Of a stretch of 64,000 nt of DNA, positions 56,088-64,000 are shown one piece after another. Location of the stretch: the NCBI RefSeq assembly GCF_003012745.1, contig NZ_PXYK01000018.1, positions 78,505 to 142,504 of the forward strand, written 5' to 3'. The position numbers were made by a program, and so were the translations under genes. Source of the stretch: Kumtagia ephedrae. Lineage in GTDB: Bacteria; Pseudomonadota; Alphaproteobacteria; Rhizobiales; Rhizobiaceae. The notes beneath the pieces were generated by a model that worked only from the letters and a program-made list of their open reading frames with translations, ran no database searches and was not told where the DNA came from. Within the stretch, counting starts at the first letter, position 1. Every line of letters starts with the position of its first letter.

Positions 56088-56152
56088 GAGCTAGGAATGT
56101 ATTCCTCGATCGTGATTTGCGCAACCACAAAGTCAAGGGCGGCGGCGGTCGA

Positions 56153-57025
56153 TCACGCCAGCACGTGGGCGCCCATGGTGCGGTCGACGCGGCGTGTCAC
56201 CGGCGGCCGGTCGGCGCGGCTTTCCTGCTCGTAGGTCCAGACCTTGAAGATCGACAGCGCGTGCGGACCGAAGGTGTGCAGGAGCGGCACGTCGGTGGCG
56301 TCGCGGCCGCGGGCGATCACGACGCGGCCGATGCGGGGAATGTTGTGGCGCGGGTCGAAAGTGTACCACCTGCCGTCGAGGAAGACTTCGATCCAGGCGT
56401 TGAAGTCCATCGGTGCGGGGTCGGGCGGGACGCCGATGTCGCCGAGATAGCCGTTCACGTAGCGGGCCGGGATGTTCATGCAGCGGCACAGCGCGATGGC
56501 CAGATGGGCGAAGTCGCGGCACACGCCGACGCGCTCCTCATGGGCCTGCGCGGCGGTGCGGGTGCAGCGCGCATAGCCGTAGCCGAAGGAGAGCCGCGTG
56601 TGCACATAGTCGACGATCGCCTGGACGCGGGCCCAGCCCGGCGGCACGTGGCCGAAGCGGTCCCAGGCGAGGTTCATCAGATGGTCGGTCTCGCAATAGC
56701 GGCTGCCGAGCAGGAAGCCGAGCACCTCGTCCGGCAGTCGCTCCACCGGCGTCTCGCGTGCCAGCGTGTTGACCTCGTCGGGCTCGCCACTGTCCTCGAC
56801 GACGGCATCGTAGAGGAGCCGCACCCCGCCTTCCGGCGCGGTGAAGCGGCGGCAGGTGTTGCCGAAGGAGTCCTCGTAGGTGCGACTTTGCACCTGCGGC
56901 GATGTCAGCACGCGCGTCTCGCGCCTGATGTCCTGTCGTCGGTCCTTGTTCACCTCGAGAAGCGAGACCACCGGCGTCGGCTGGGTGCAGCTGATCGCGA
57001 TTTCATAGCCGAGCCGTATGAGCAT
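56153..57025 (-). CDS. Transglutaminase-like cysteine protease-fold protein
   Basis: This 290-residue cytoplasmic protein has an N-terminal beta domain (Bact_transglu_N-like) and a transglutaminase core. The catalytic cysteine lies in ERVGVCRDFAHLAIALCR near 178. The His position of the triad reads MDFNAWIEVFLDGRWYTFD, with Asn where HAW is usual; the Asp follows in TFDPRHN. An Asn or Ser at that place is known to me in related alphaproteobacterial proteins, so it is likely a subfamily trait. ATG 57025 is preceded by GAGG. Stand-alone, convergent to no gene. Confidence 0.85.
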   Translation of the reverse strand: MLIRLGYEIAISCTQPTPVVSLLEVNKDRRQDIRRETRVLTSPQVQSRTYEDSFGNTCRRFTAPEGGVRLLYDAVVEDSGEPDEVNTLARETPVERLPDEVLGFLLGSRYCETDHLMNLAWDRFGHVPPGWARVQAIVDYVHTRLSFGYGYARCTRTAAQAHEERVGVCRDFAHLAIALCRCMNIPARYVNGYLGDIGVPPDPAPMDFNAWIEVFLDGRWYTFDPRHNIPRIGRVVIARGRDATDVPLLHTFGPHALSIFKVWTYEQESRADRPPVTRRVDRTMGAHVLA

Positions 57026-57168
57026 GGTGAACCTCGCCGCCGTTTGAGGGGAACTCCTTCTTCGGGAAGGAGAAAACGCCTTCAACAACGCGACGGGGCG
57101 GATTCCGTTCCGGCTCTGTCGGACATTCGGCCGGTCCGCAGCCCGGCCGGGACGAGGAGTGACGGCCG

Positions 57169-57390
57169 TCAGAAATCGTGCGCGATTCCCTTGCTTTCCC
57201 AGTCGCCGTAGCGCACCGGCTCCTCGCCGCCGCGACCGCCGACCTCGCGCGGCATGGAGGCGACGCGCGCCTCGCGTTCGGCGCGACGGGCCTCGGCTTC
57301 GGCAAGCGCTCGTCTTGCCGCAGCGGTCCGCGCCTTCGCCGGCGCGGATTCGATGCCGTCCGCGACCCTGTCCTCTGCCGTCCCGGCCAT
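57169..57390 (-). CDS. DUF1674 protein, succinate dehydrogenase assembly factor 4-like
   Basis: This 73-residue protein has a helical, Arg/Ala/Glu-rich N-terminus and the conserved C-terminal block PREVGGRGGEEPVRYGDWES ending KGIAHDF, the DUF1674/SdhAF4 signature. Mitochondrial SdhAF4 stabilises flavinylated SdhA before complex II assembly; a similar role here is inference. ATG 57390 gives the usual short length. It is divergent from htpX over 102 bases, the arrangement common in Rhizobiales. Confidence 0.88.
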   Translation of the reverse strand: MAGTAEDRVADGIESAPAKARTAAARRALAEAEARRAEREARVASMPREVGGRGGEEPVRYGDWESKGIAHDF

Positions 57391-57492
57391 CGCGCCACCT
57401 CGGAAATCATTGAAACAAACGCCGGTCTTCCCCATCATATAGCAGGGGTTTCGGCCTGAAACGACCGCCGCGACAGCCTTGAGGAGTTTTTG

Positions 57493-58530
57493 ATGAACGT
57501 GATGCGGACCGCGATGCTTCTGGCGCTGATGACGGCGCTGTTCATGGGGGTCGGCTATCTGATCGGCGGCTCCGGCGGCATGATGATCGCCTTCCTGATC
57601 GCCGCCGGCATGAACCTGTTCAGCTACTGGAACGCCGACAAGATGGTGCTGCGCATGCACAACGCCGTCGAGGTCGACGAGCGCAGCGCGCCCGAATACT
57701 ACCGCATCGTGCGCGACCTGGCGGCGCGCGCCGGCCTGCCGATGCCGAAGGTCTACGTCATCGACAACCCGCAGCCCAACGCCTTCGCCACCGGCCGCAA
57801 CCCCGAGAACGCGGCGGTGGCCGCCACCACCGGCCTGCTCAACCGGCTCTCCTACGAGGAGGTGGCGGGCGTGATGGCGCACGAGCTGGCGCATGTGCAG
57901 AACCGCGACACGCTGACCATGACGATCACCGCGACGCTTGCCGGCGCGATCTCGATGCTCGGCAACTTCGCCTTCTTCTTCGGCGGCAACCGCGACAACC
58001 ACAATCCGCTCGGCTTCGTCGGCGTGCTGGTCGCCATGATCGTGGCGCCGCTGGCGGCGGCGGTCGTGCAGATGGCGGTCAGCCGCACCCGCGAATACGC
58101 GGCCGACCGGCGCGGCGCCGAGATCTGCGGACACCCGCTGTGGCTCGCCGCCGCGCTCGGCAAGATCGCCCGCAACGTGCAGCGCATCCCCAACGAGGAG
58201 GCGGAGCGCAACCCGGCGAGCGCGCATCTGTTCATCATCAATCCGCTGCATGGCGAGCGCATGGACAATCTTTTCTCGACGCATCCCAACACCGACAACC
58301 GCATCGCCGCGCTGCAGGCGATGGAGCAGGAGTTCGCGTCTGTCGGGAGCGACCGTCGTCCCCAGCCGCGCGCCGAGGCGCCGTCGCAGCCGCCGCGCGG
58401 CACCGCGCCGTCGGGCGGCCCGTGGGGCGGTTCCGGCTCCGCTCCCGCCGAGCCGGAACAGCCGCAGCCGCCGAAATCCAACCCCTGGGGTCGCAACCCG
58501 ACCGGGCCGCGCAAGGGCCCGTGGTCGTGA
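57493..58530 (+). CDS. htpX: Membrane zinc metalloprotease HtpX
   Basis: This 345-residue M48 protease has two N-terminal transmembrane helices (about 5-45) and a zinc site HELAH at 130-134, with the third ligand Glu in [11 protein letters not shown] near 203. Two more hydrophobic segments follow the site. A Pro/Gly/Arg-rich tail of about 60 residues is longer than in E. coli but common in Rhizobiales. It degrades misfolded membrane proteins, overlapping with FtsH. ATG 57493 is chosen over TTG 57490. Confidence 0.95.
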   Translation: MNVMRTAMLLALMTALFMGVGYLIGGSGGMMIAFLIAAGMNLFSYWNADKMVLRMHNAVEVDERSAPEYYRIVRDLAARAGLPMPKVYVIDNPQPNAFATGRNPENAAVAATTGLLNRLSYEEVAGVMAHELAHVQNRDTLTMTITATLAGAISMLGNFAFFFGGNRDNHNPLGFVGVLVAMIVAPLAAAVVQMAVSRTREYAADRRGAEICGHPLWLAAALGKIARNVQRIPNEEAERNPASAHLFIINPLHGERMDNLFSTHPNTDNRIAALQAMEQEFASVGSDRRPQPRAEAPSQPPRGTAPSGGPWGGSGSAPAEPEQPQPPKSNPWGRNPTGPRKGPWS

Positions 58531-58620
58531 GCGGGCGGGTCTGCGCCGATGCCCTGGGCGCCGGGATGTGATTTCCGGCTGATCCGCTAATCCGGATTTC
58601 CGATCGCGGGACTGTCTGTT

Positions 58621-58670
58621 AAGACCCCCCTCTCCGTCTCGCCCGAAGGGCAAGACGGAGAGGGTCTTTG
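58621..58670 (+). terminator. Long hairpin after htpX
   Basis: CCTCTCCGTCT and AGACGGAGAGG pair perfectly, with the flanks AAGACC/GGTCTT adding to the stem and an inner CCC-GAA-GGG, followed by TTTG. It lies about 70 bases before rsmB, which therefore has its own promoter. Confidence 0.75.
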
Positions 58671-58738
58671 CGCATTCCCCCGAAACAACAGCCGCCAGCA
58701 CAAGCCGGCGAAACCGCAGAAAGAACCCGGCCGACCGG

Positions 58739-60097
58739 ATGTCAAAATCCCTCAGAGAAACCAAGGCCGCCGCGCCCTCCATCCCGGGTCTGCCGGCGCG
58801 CATGGCGGCGGCGCGGCTGCTCGCGGCCGTGGTCGACGCCAGGACGCCGCTCGACGGCCTGACCGATGCCGAGCACGGCCATCCGCAGTTCCGCGCGCTG
58901 GAGCCGCGCGACCGGGCGCTGGTGCGGGCGATCCTGGTCACGGCGCTGCGCCATCGCCGCACCGTCGAGGCGCTGGTCGCGGCGCGGCTGCGCTCGCCGC
59001 TGCCGGCCAATGCTACGACGCTGTCGCACATTCTGCATGTCGGCGCGACGCAGGTCCTGTTCCTCGACGTGCCGGACAGCGCCGCGGTCGACCTCGCCGT
59101 CAGCCATGCCAAGGCCGACCCGCGCACCGCCCGCTTCGCCGGTTTGGTCAACGCCGTGCTGCGGGCAATCGCGCGCGACAAGGCTGCCGACCTGCCGAAG
59201 GCGCTGGCCGCGACCGAGGATGCGCCGGAGTGGTTTTCAGCGCGGCTTCGCGCCGCCTACGGATCGGAGCTGGCGGAGAAGATCCTTGCCGCCCACCGGC
59301 TGGAATCGCCGACAGACTTCACCGTGAAATCCGACCCGCGGCGCTGGGCGCAAGAGTTCGGCGGCATCGTGCTGCCGACCGGCTCGGTGCGCGTCGGCCG
59401 GCTGCCGGCGCCGGTGCCGGAGCTGCCCGGCTATGACGACGGCGCCTGGTGGGTTCAGGATGCCGCGGCGACCCTGCCGGCGCGGCTGCTCGGCGCGGTC
59501 GAGGGCCTGCGCGTCGCCGACCTCTGTGCCGCGCCCGGCGGCAAGACCGCACAGCTCGCGGCGGCGGGCGCCATCGTGACGGCGGTCGATTCCTCGCGCA
59601 GCCGGCTGGCGCGGCTGCAGACCAATCTCGACCGGCTCGGCCTCGAGGCGGCTATCGTCCAGGCGGATGTGCTGGCCTGGCGGCCCGACGCGCCGTTCGA
59701 CGCCATCCTGCTCGACGCGCCGTGCTCGTCCACCGGCACGGTGCGCCGTCATCCCGACGTGCCGTGGACGAAGTCGCCGGCCGACATCGAAAAGCTCGCG
59801 GACCTGCAGCGCCGGCTGCTCGACGCCGCCGTGCGGCTGCTCAATCCGGGCGGAAAGCTCGTCTTCTCCAACTGCTCGCTCGATCCGCTTGAGGGCGAGG
59901 AGATGGTGCGCGGCTTCCTCGCGGAGACCGACGTCGTCGCTTTCGACCCGATCCGGCCCGACGAGATTCCCGGCACCGACGGCTTCGTCACGCCGGAAGG
60001 ATTTCTGCGCACGACGCCGGCCGACCTGGTGCTGCCGGATGCCGCGCTTTCCGGCCTCGACGGATTCTTCGCGGCGCGGCTGCGGGCCGTGGCATGA
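58739..60097 (+). CDS. rsmB: 16S rRNA m5C methyltransferase-like protein (RsmB family)
   Basis: This 452-residue protein has an N-terminal NusB-like RNA-binding domain (about 15-150) and a C-terminal Fmu/RsmB SAM domain. Motif I is VADLCAAPGGKTAQLAAAGA near 258. The first cysteine is in LLDAPCSSTGTVRRHPDVPW near 325, and the catalytic cysteine is in LVFSNCSLDPLEGEE near 375. RsmB methylates C967 of 16S rRNA in E. coli. The place between htpX and a heparinase gene is typical for Rhizobiales. Confidence 0.93.
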   Translation: MSKSLRETKAAAPSIPGLPARMAAARLLAAVVDARTPLDGLTDAEHGHPQFRALEPRDRALVRAILVTALRHRRTVEALVAARLRSPLPANATTLSHILHVGATQVLFLDVPDSAAVDLAVSHAKADPRTARFAGLVNAVLRAIARDKAADLPKALAATEDAPEWFSARLRAAYGSELAEKILAAHRLESPTDFTVKSDPRRWAQEFGGIVLPTGSVRVGRLPAPVPELPGYDDGAWWVQDAAATLPARLLGAVEGLRVADLCAAPGGKTAQLAAAGAIVTAVDSSRSRLARLQTNLDRLGLEAAIVQADVLAWRPDAPFDAILLDAPCSSTGTVRRHPDVPWTKSPADIEKLADLQRRLLDAAVRLLNPGGKLVFSNCSLDPLEGEEMVRGFLAETDVVAFDPIRPDEIPGTDGFVTPEGFLRTTPADLVLPDAALSGLDGFFAARLRAVA

Positions 60098-60169
60098 GAT
60101 AGCGGCTGTGTCCCCTCGACGCGCGTTCCGCCTTCGCAGGATCGGCTGAATCATCTACAAGCCGCAAAA

Positions 60170-61897
60170 ATGACCCGGTCGGAGAATCTGTTGTTGGCGG
60201 ACGGCGACACCAGGCGCCTGTGGGCGCTGATCGCCAGGGAATACTGGCGGCGCGCCCGCCGGGGCCTGCGCACCGGCCCGCTCTACCGCTGGCGCTACGG
60301 CGGCCGCACGCCGGAGCGCGTGCTGATCGCGCCGCCCGACCTGCGCCTCGCCGACCCGCAGATCGCCGTCGAGATCTATCACGGCCGTTTCCCGCTCTCC
60401 GGCCATCTGGTCGAGACCGGCGGCGGTTCGCCCTTCGTGCTGGAGGTCGGTGATCGCGGCTGGCTGAAGTCGCTGCACGGTTTCCGCTGGCTGCGCCACA
60501 TGCGGGCCGCCGGGACGGAACTGGCGACCGCCAATGCGCGTGCGCTGGTCGCCGACTGGATCGAGGCGCATGGCAACCGCATTTCCGGCCCTGCCTGGGA
60601 CCCCGCGACCACGGCCAAGCGCATCATCGCCTGGCTGCAGCACTCCCCGGTCGTGCTGCAGGGGGCGGAGCTGGCCTTCTACCGGGCCTTCCTGCGCTCG
60701 CTGGCCACGCAGATCCGCTACCTGCGCTCGGTGGCGCGGCAGATGCCGGACGGCGAGGGGCAGCTGCGCGCCCGCGTCGCGCTCGCCTATGCGGCGCTGG
60801 CGCTGCCGGCGGCGCCTTCTGTGCTGCGCGGCGCCAGCCGCCATCTGGCGGCCGAACTCGACCGGCAGATCCTGCCCGACGGCGGCCATGTCTCGCGCAA
60901 CCCGATGGCGCTGCTGGAACTGCTCGCCGACCTCCTGCCGCTGCGCCAGACCTACACCAACCAGGCGGAGACGCCGCCCGAGGCGCTCATCGGCGCCGTC
61001 GAGCGCATGCTGCCAGCGCTGCGCTTCTTCCGCCACGGCGACGGCAGCCTGGCGCATTTCAACGGCATGGGCGTGACCATCCACGAACGCGTCGCCGCCA
61101 TCCTGCGCCACGACGACACGGCCGGCGCGCCGCTGCTGCATGCGCCGCATTCGGGCTATGAGCGGCTGGCGCTCGGTGGCACCACGGTGATCGCCGACAC
61201 CGGCGCGCCGCCGCCGGTCGAGATTGCCGACGCCGCCCATGCCGGCTGCCTGTCCTTCGAGCTGTCATCCGGCCGCCAGCAGTTCATCGTCAATGCCGGC
61301 GTCGACAGTTTTGGCGCCGAGGAGGTGCGGCCGCTCGGCCGCGCCACCGCCGCGCATTCCACCGCCTGCCTCGACGACACCTCGTCGGCCCGCTTCAGCC
61401 ATTCGCAGCGTATCAGCGGCGTCATCGGCGCGCCGCTGGTCGACGGGCCGCGCACCGTCCGCTGCGACCGGCTCGACCAGCCCGGCAGCCAGGCCTTCGT
61501 CGCCGCCCATGACGGCTACCTCCAGCGCTTCGGCCTCGGGCACGAGCGCGGCCTGACGCTGTCGGCCGACGGCGACCTTCTGTCCGGCGTCGACCGCTTC
61601 ATCGCGCGTGGCGCCTTTCCGGAGCGCGACCAGGTGGCGATCCGTTTCCATCTCCACCCCGACGTCGAGCTGTTCCGCGACAACAAGGGCCGGCTGGTGC
61701 TGGCCGCGCCGCAGGCCGACCGCTGGGTGCTGTCGTCGAGCGTCGGGCCGCGGGTGGAGGAATCGATCTTCTTCGCCGGCCTCGGCGGCCCGCGCCGCAG
61801 CCGCCAGATCGTGCTCGCGCTCAACGCCTCCGAGGTGCCGGAGGTGCGCTGGCAGCTGCAGAGGCGGCGGCGGGAGATCGAGCCGGCGCGGGGGTGA
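60170..61897 (+). CDS. Heparinase II/III family protein
   Basis: This 575-residue protein has an alpha/alpha-toroid N-terminal half (LHGFRWLRHMRAAGTELATANA, AWDPATTAKRIIAWLQHS) and a Hepar_II_III beta-sandwich (APHSGYERLALGGTTVIADTGAPPP, HAGCLSFELSSGRQQFIVNAG) with conserved His. Members are polysaccharide lyases, but no heparin-like substrate is expected. In Rhizobiales the gene always sits between rsmB and purH, suggesting an envelope polysaccharide role. No signal peptide is evident from ATG 60170. Ends 67 bases before purH. Confidence 0.92.
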   Translation: MTRSENLLLADGDTRRLWALIAREYWRRARRGLRTGPLYRWRYGGRTPERVLIAPPDLRLADPQIAVEIYHGRFPLSGHLVETGGGSPFVLEVGDRGWLKSLHGFRWLRHMRAAGTELATANARALVADWIEAHGNRISGPAWDPATTAKRIIAWLQHSPVVLQGAELAFYRAFLRSLATQIRYLRSVARQMPDGEGQLRARVALAYAALALPAAPSVLRGASRHLAAELDRQILPDGGHVSRNPMALLELLADLLPLRQTYTNQAETPPEALIGAVERMLPALRFFRHGDGSLAHFNGMGVTIHERVAAILRHDDTAGAPLLHAPHSGYERLALGGTTVIADTGAPPPVEIADAAHAGCLSFELSSGRQQFIVNAGVDSFGAEEVRPLGRATAAHSTACLDDTSSARFSHSQRISGVIGAPLVDGPRTVRCDRLDQPGSQAFVAAHDGYLQRFGLGHERGLTLSADGDLLSGVDRFIARGAFPERDQVAIRFHLHPDVELFRDNKGRLVLAAPQADRWVLSSSVGPRVEESIFFAGLGGPRRSRQIVLALNASEVPEVRWQLQRRRREIEPARG

Positions 61898-61964
61898 GTC
61901 TTGATTTCCCGCCATCCTGTGCTAGGCCGCGCGGCATCTCCCACCTGACCGGAAGGCCCGCGCC

Positions 61965-63581
61965 ATGGCCGTCGTCTCGAAAAAAATCCCCGCGCCCGAT
62001 CTCGTGCCTGTGCGCCGCGCGCTGCTTTCGGTCTCCGACAAGACCGGCCTGATCGATTTCGCAAAGGCGCTGGCCGGCCGCGGCGTCGAGCTGGTGTCGA
62101 CCGGCGGCACCGCCAAGGCGATCGCGGCGGCGGGGATCGCGGTGCGCGACGTCTCCGAGCTCACCGGCTTTCCCGAGATCATGGACGGCCGGGTGAAGAC
62201 GCTGCATCCCGGCGTGCACGGCGCGCTGCTCGGCGTGCGCGACGATCCGGAGCATGCGGAGGCGATGCGGCAGAACCGCATCGAGCCGATCGACCTCGTC
62301 GTCGTCAATCTCTACCCGTTCGAGGAGGTGCGCCGCTCCGGCGCCGACTATCCGTCGGTGGTGGAGAACATCGACATAGGCGGGCCGGCCATGGTGCGGG
62401 CGTCGGCCAAGAACCATGCCTATGTCGCCATCGTCACCGAGCCGGAGGATTATGTCGCCGTGCTCAACGCGCTGGAGCTCAACACCGGCAGCCTGACGCT
62501 GGAGTTCCGCAAGAAGCTGGCGGCCAAGGCGTTTTCGCGCTCCGCCGCCTACGACGCGGCGATCTCGCAATGGTTCGCCGAGGCGCTGGAGATCGAGCAT
62601 CCGACCTGGCGCGCCTTCGGCGGCAGGCTGGAGAGTGTGATGCGCTACGGCGAGAACCCGCACCAGGCGGCGGGCTTCTATCTGACCGGCGACGCGCGGC
62701 CCGGCGTCGCGACGGCGCGGCAGCTACAGGGCAAGCAGCTCTCCTACAACAACATCAACGACACCGACGCCGCTTTCGAGCTGGTCGGCGAATTCGACCC
62801 GGCGCGCGCGGCCGCCGTCGCCATCATCAAGCACGCCAATCCCTGCGGCGTCGCCGTCGGTGCCAGCTTGCGCGATGCCTATGCCAAGGCGCTGGCGTGC
62901 GACCCGGTCTCGGCCTTCGGCGGCATTGTCGCCGTCAACCGGCTGCTCGACGCCGAAGCGGCTGAGGAGATCGTCAAGATATTCACCGAGGTGATCATCG
63001 CGCCCGAAGCCAGCGAGGAGGCCGTCCGCATCATTGCCGCGAAGAAGAACCTTCGCCTGCTGGTGACCGGTGGCCTGCCGGACCCGGCCGCGGCCGGCGT
63101 CACGGTGAAATCCGTCGCCGGCGGGCTTCTGGTGCAGTCGCGCGACAGCGCCGTGGTCGACGCGCTCGACCTCAAGGTGGTGACCAGGCGCGCGCCGAGC
63201 GAAGCCGAGCTTTCCGACCTCGCTTTCGCCTTCCGCGTCGCCAAGCACGTCAAGTCCAACGCCATCGTCTATGCCAAGGACGGCGCCACGGTGGGTGTCG
63301 GCGCCGGCCAGATGAGCCGGGTCGATTCGTCGCGCATCGCCGCGCGCAAGGCGCTGGACGCGACCGAGGCCGCCGGACTAGCCGAGCCGCTGACCAAGGG
63401 CTCGGTCGTCGCCTCCGACGCCTTCTTCCCCTTCGCCGACGGCCTGCTGGCGGCGGTCGAGGCCGGCGCCACCGCGGTGATCCAGCCGGGCGGCTCGATG
63501 CGCGACGACGAGGTGATCGCCGCCGCCGACCGGCACGGCATCGCCATGGTGTTCACCGGAGTTCGGCATTTCCGGCACTGA
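61965..63581 (+). CDS. purH: Bifunctional AICAR transformylase/IMP cyclohydrolase PurH
   Basis: This 538-residue enzyme does the last two steps of IMP synthesis. The N-terminal MGS-like IMP cyclohydrolase domain is seen as [37 protein letters not shown], and [10 protein letters not shown]. The C-terminal AICAR transformylase domain has [14 protein letters not shown], the catalytic Lys-His pair in [13 protein letters not shown], and [30 protein letters not shown] 61965 gives normal length. It ends 57 bases before a REP-like repeat. Confidence 0.97.
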   Translation: MAVVSKKIPAPDLVPVRRALLSVSDKTGLIDFAKALAGRGVELVSTGGTAKAIAAAGIAVRDVSELTGFPEIMDGRVKTLHPGVHGALLGVRDDPEHAEAMRQNRIEPIDLVVVNLYPFEEVRRSGADYPSVVENIDIGGPAMVRASAKNHAYVAIVTEPEDYVAVLNALELNTGSLTLEFRKKLAAKAFSRSAAYDAAISQWFAEALEIEHPTWRAFGGRLESVMRYGENPHQAAGFYLTGDARPGVATARQLQGKQLSYNNINDTDAAFELVGEFDPARAAAVAIIKHANPCGVAVGASLRDAYAKALACDPVSAFGGIVAVNRLLDAEAAEEIVKIFTEVIIAPEASEEAVRIIAAKKNLRLLVTGGLPDPAAAGVTVKSVAGGLLVQSRDSAVVDALDLKVVTRRAPSEAELSDLAFAFRVAKHVKSNAIVYAKDGATVGVGAGQMSRVDSSRIAARKALDATEAAGLAEPLTKGSVVASDAFFPFADGLLAAVEAGATAVIQPGGSMRDDEVIAAADRHGIAMVFTGVRHFRH

Positions 63582-63638
63582 TTGCGCATAGCCGGGTTGT
63601 GCTGTCCTTTTGGGACAAGCCAATCGCATAAGGAATAA

Positions 63639-63758
63639 CCCCCACCCCTAACCCCTCCCCACAAGGGGGAGGGGGATCGGCTTGCGTCTCCGCCAGGCGC
63701 TAATCGCCGATGGTTTCGCATGGTTGGCGCGCCCGCAAAGTCCCCCTCCCCCTTGTGG
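63639..63758. repeat. REP-like inverted repeat with a truncated right arm
   Basis: The left unit 63639-63676 contains CCCCTCCCC-ACAA-GGGGGAGGGG, a tight hairpin. 63659-63676 recurs exactly inverted at 63741-63758. The right unit lacks the counterpart of 63639-63658 because the sequence switches at 63759 to what looks like an insertion-sequence end. Such C/G-rich REP elements are common near rhizobial gene ends. The hairpin may also serve as the purH terminator. Confidence 0.8.
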
Positions 63759-63777
63759 CAGGGCTGTCCGGGGAAAG

Positions 63778-64000
63778 TCATGCATAGTGGAAAGCCATCT
63801 GGTTTGGCGAGCATCGGGGTCTTCTATGGCTCGGATTGACGGGCGGCGGGCGTTCGATGGCGGCGATGTGGCGGCGCTCGAACAGGCATTGTGCGACGAG
63901 ATCGGTGAAGCGCAGGATCGGCATGGCGATGCGGTTGGCGTTGGCGGCAATGCGCAGCAGCGCATAGGCGATCATGGCGGCGAAGAGCTGCAGGCGGATG
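63778..64000 (-). mobile_element. C-terminal part of an IS4-like transposase
   Basis: The frame enters from the right edge and ends with TGA at 63778, giving 73 codons. It contains RLQLFAAMIAYALLRIAANA and ILRFTDLVAQCLFERRHIAAIE, typical of the C-terminal end of IS4/IS5-superfamily DDE transposases. About 20 bases beyond the stop, CAGGGCTGTCCGGGGAAAGT (63759-63778) looks like the terminal inverted repeat. The other end and start codon lie outside the window, so intactness is unknown. Confidence 0.75.

Noticed and set aside
56340..56420. Transglutaminase-like protein called inactive because HAW is replaced by NAW
   Set aside because: I recall the same substitution type in related alphaproteobacterial proteins, so it is treated as a subfamily trait, not decay.
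57391..59181. Minus-strand extension of the DUF1674 frame across htpX
   Set aside because: Only the last 73 codons match the family; the rest is antisense to htpX and rsmB.

Overview
The window is high-GC DNA read as a chromosomal segment of an alphaproteobacterium of the order Hyphomicrobiales (Rhizobiales), most likely a Mesorhizobium/Phyllobacteriaceae relative. The basis is the gene order ruvCAB, ybgC-tolQRAB-pal-cpoB-tilS-ftsH-glmM and DUF1674-htpX-rsmB-heparinase-purH, an rcdA (CtrA degradation regulator) gene, the usg gene, Omp25/31-like barrels, and perfect TTAA-N7-TTAA CtrA boxes. I see no rRNA, tRNA or CRISPR array. No database search was possible, so family names rest on motif recognition.

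Layout. 1-6700 (minus strand): one operon with an NtaA/DszA-type FMN monooxygenase, a complete branched-chain/hydrophobic amino acid type ABC transporter, and a DszC/SfnC-like flavoprotein cut by the window edge. It looks like an uptake-and-oxidation unit for an organosulfur or chelator-like compound. 6981-10476: a TrhA-like membrane protein, an AraC regulator and an exported DUF1254 protein. 10698-13867 (minus): suhB, efp, a Sel1-repeat lipoprotein-like exported protein and a ThiE-like protein. 13980-14613: a RelE/HigB-type toxin-antitoxin pair. 14743-19200: TauE/SafE permease, OpgC-like membrane protein, acyl-CoA synthetase, and a four-helix protein with heme-copper-oxidase-like histidines.

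19197-23191: a cell-cycle and DNA-repair block. A CtrA box, a candidate small RNA with a strong terminator and a second CtrA box precede rcdA. Then come ruvC and ruvA, a VapBC toxin-antitoxin pair wedged in the operon, and ruvB. 23320-38551: metallophosphoesterase, GH5 glycosidase, then the tol-pal envelope-constriction cluster (split by an opposite-strand acyltransferase), tilS, ftsH and glmM. 38703-40956: two outer-membrane barrels, each behind a perfect CtrA box, separated by a large inverted repeat. 40957-47179: accessory genes (ACT protein, TetR, LysR with a divergent NAD(P)-binding oxidoreductase, small exported protein behind twin palindromic operators, a palindromic repeat, GH16-like and DUF2235 proteins).

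47180-57025: orphan branched-chain amino acid binding protein, usg, acs, a HipA-like kinase/DUF3037 pair with an unusual start, MOSC protein, cfa, a 23-codon leader ORF with an exceptional ribosome binding site followed by a 15-bp terminator, a frameshifted GNAT gene, a thermonuclease-like protein and a transglutaminase-like protein. 57169-63581: DUF1674 (SDH assembly), htpX, rsmB, heparinase II/III, purH. The window ends in a REP-like repeat apparently interrupted by an IS4-like element whose transposase runs off the edge.

Most worth following: the CtrA/sRNA/rcdA control region, the HipA-like/DUF3037 pair with no canonical start codon, the super-Shine-Dalgarno mini-ORF, the VapBC insertion in ruvCAB, and the transporter-monooxygenase operon.
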